NCBI GenBank assembly: GCA_002730675.1
Contig: PCAV01000072.1
Location: 2,611 to 9,249 of the forward strand
Length of the DNA stretch: 6,639 bases
Source: Rhodospirillaceae bacterium
Lineage (GTDB): Bacteria; Pseudomonadota; Alphaproteobacteria; Thalassobaculales; Thalassobaculaceae
Direction: 5' to 3'
The position numbers were made by a program, and so were the translations under genes. The notes under the pieces are model-generated. The model ran no database searches. It was not told the origin of the DNA and saw nothing but the letters and a program-made list of their open reading frames with translations. This document shows positions 6,099 to 6,639 of the stretch, piece after piece (the stretch's first letter is position 1; the number at the start of each line of letters is the position of its first letter).

Positions 6099-6639
6099 AG
6101 TTGCCTACTTTTGCTTGGCCGTTGAGGCAGCTTTATTTTAATAATCCAATTTATGCATGGCGTCTGAGCCGAATAGAAGGCAGAGATATTCAAACGCCGG
6201 CCTTGGATTCCTGGCCTGGAGAGGTTGAAGTTGGTCGAGACATTATCAACGGTAAAATCGTAGGTCTGAACTTTTGCGACACCAAGACGGTTTGGGAAAT
6301 AAAACCGAAAGATCCCCTAAGTTTCGAGTCTTTACATGGATTTACGTGGCTTCGGCACCTCAGAGCTCAGGGGGGTGTGGAAGCCCGTCAAACTGCACGA
6401 AAACTTGTATTAGGTTGGCTTAATTCTTTTAATAACTGGCATTCAACAGTTTGGCGTGGAGATATTCTAGGGGAGAGGATTTCCTCTTGGTTGGGAATGT
6501 TTGATTTTTTTTGCGAGTCGGCTAGCGATGATTTCAGAAGCCTTGTTTTAGAGAGCATTTCTAAACAAATAACGCACGGTCTCAACGATATTAATTCGAA
6601 TGTATCTGGAATTAAACGTATTCGCAGCCTTAAAGGCCT
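6095..6639 (+). CDS. Heparinase II/III family protein, N-terminal part (3'-truncated)
   Basis: A continuous frame of 181 codons plus two bases runs to the window edge. It reads KLPTFAWPLRQLYFNNPIYAW, then WPGEVEVGRDIINGKIV, then LHGFTWLRHLRAQGG, and WRGDILGERISSWL. This matches, from memory, the N-terminal helical region of alphaproteobacterial heparinase II/III family proteins (conserved Trp-rich WLRHLRA and a W-x-x-D-x-x-x-x-R-I-x-x-W-L pattern). The catalytic PF07940 part would lie beyond the window. Family members are polysaccharide lyases or lyase-like proteins acting on uronic-acid polymers; the substrate of this group is not known to me. No ATG or GTG exists early in the frame. The best start is TTG 6095, overlapping the rpe stop by four bases (TTGA) with AAGGA ten bases upstream. 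TTG 6101 or 6122 are alternatives. There is no signal peptide. It probably forms a unit with rpe. Confidence 0.82.
   Translation, partial: MKLPTFAWPLRQLYFNNPIYAWRLSRIEGRDIQTPALDSWPGEVEVGRDIINGKIVGLNFCDTKTVWEIKPKDPLSFESLHGFTWLRHLRAQGGVEARQTARKLVLGWLNSFNNWHSTVWRGDILGERISSWLGMFDFFCESASDDFRSLVLESISKQITHGLNDINSNVSGIKRIRSLKG

Noticed and set aside
5936..6193. Minus-strand 85-codon frame across the rpe/heparinase junction
   Set aside because: It is antisense to conserved rpe motifs (SVDGGIN, VAGTSIF) and to the start of the next gene, with no recognisable feature.
6388..6585. Minus-strand 65-codon frame near the right edge
   Set aside because: It is antisense to the heparinase-family N-terminus, whose plus-strand frame is continuous and family-like.

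Overview
The window looks like chromosomal DNA from an alphaproteobacterium of low to moderate G+C (roughly 40% by eye). The main reason is the right half. There a DUF1674 (SDHAF4-like) gene stands divergent to rsmB, and rsmB is followed by rpe and the N-terminus of a heparinase II/III family protein. As I recall, a DUF1674-rsmB-(rpe)-heparinase neighbourhood is typical of Alphaproteobacteria and is often followed by purH. I could not run a search to place the organism more precisely.

Left half (1-3721): the 3' part of an alkaline-phosphatase-superfamily phosphodiesterase/nucleotide pyrophosphatase gene enters from the left edge. Its presumed catalytic Thr is encoded at bases 10-12. It converges on a minus-strand gene for a 226-residue exported protein that I do not recognise. 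That gene is divergent, across about 93 bp, from a 522-residue member of the gamma-glutamyltranspeptidase (Ntn hydrolase) family. This enzyme keeps the self-processing/nucleophile Thr and the oxyanion glycines. It has lost most residues that hold the gamma-glutamyl group in true GGT, so it may act on another amide.

Right half (3722-6639): the 69-residue DUF1674 gene lies on the minus strand. About 105 bp separate it from rsmB (16S rRNA m5C methyltransferase) on the plus strand. rpe (ribulose-phosphate 3-epimerase) follows after 66 bp. The heparinase-like gene appears to start at a TTG overlapping the rpe stop codon by four bases and runs off the right edge. The last three genes could form one transcription unit.

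The genes do not form a single pathway. The right half is housekeeping (rRNA modification, pentose phosphate/Calvin metabolism, succinate dehydrogenase assembly) with a polysaccharide-lyase-like gene attached. The left half is hydrolytic and exported or unknown functions. I found no rRNA, tRNA, CRISPR, insertion sequence, phage or defence module, and no clearly new system. The most interesting points are the altered active site of the GGT-like enzyme, the unknown exported protein opposite it, and small start-site and leader features that automatic annotation may miss. There is no gene-free stretch longer than about 105 bp.
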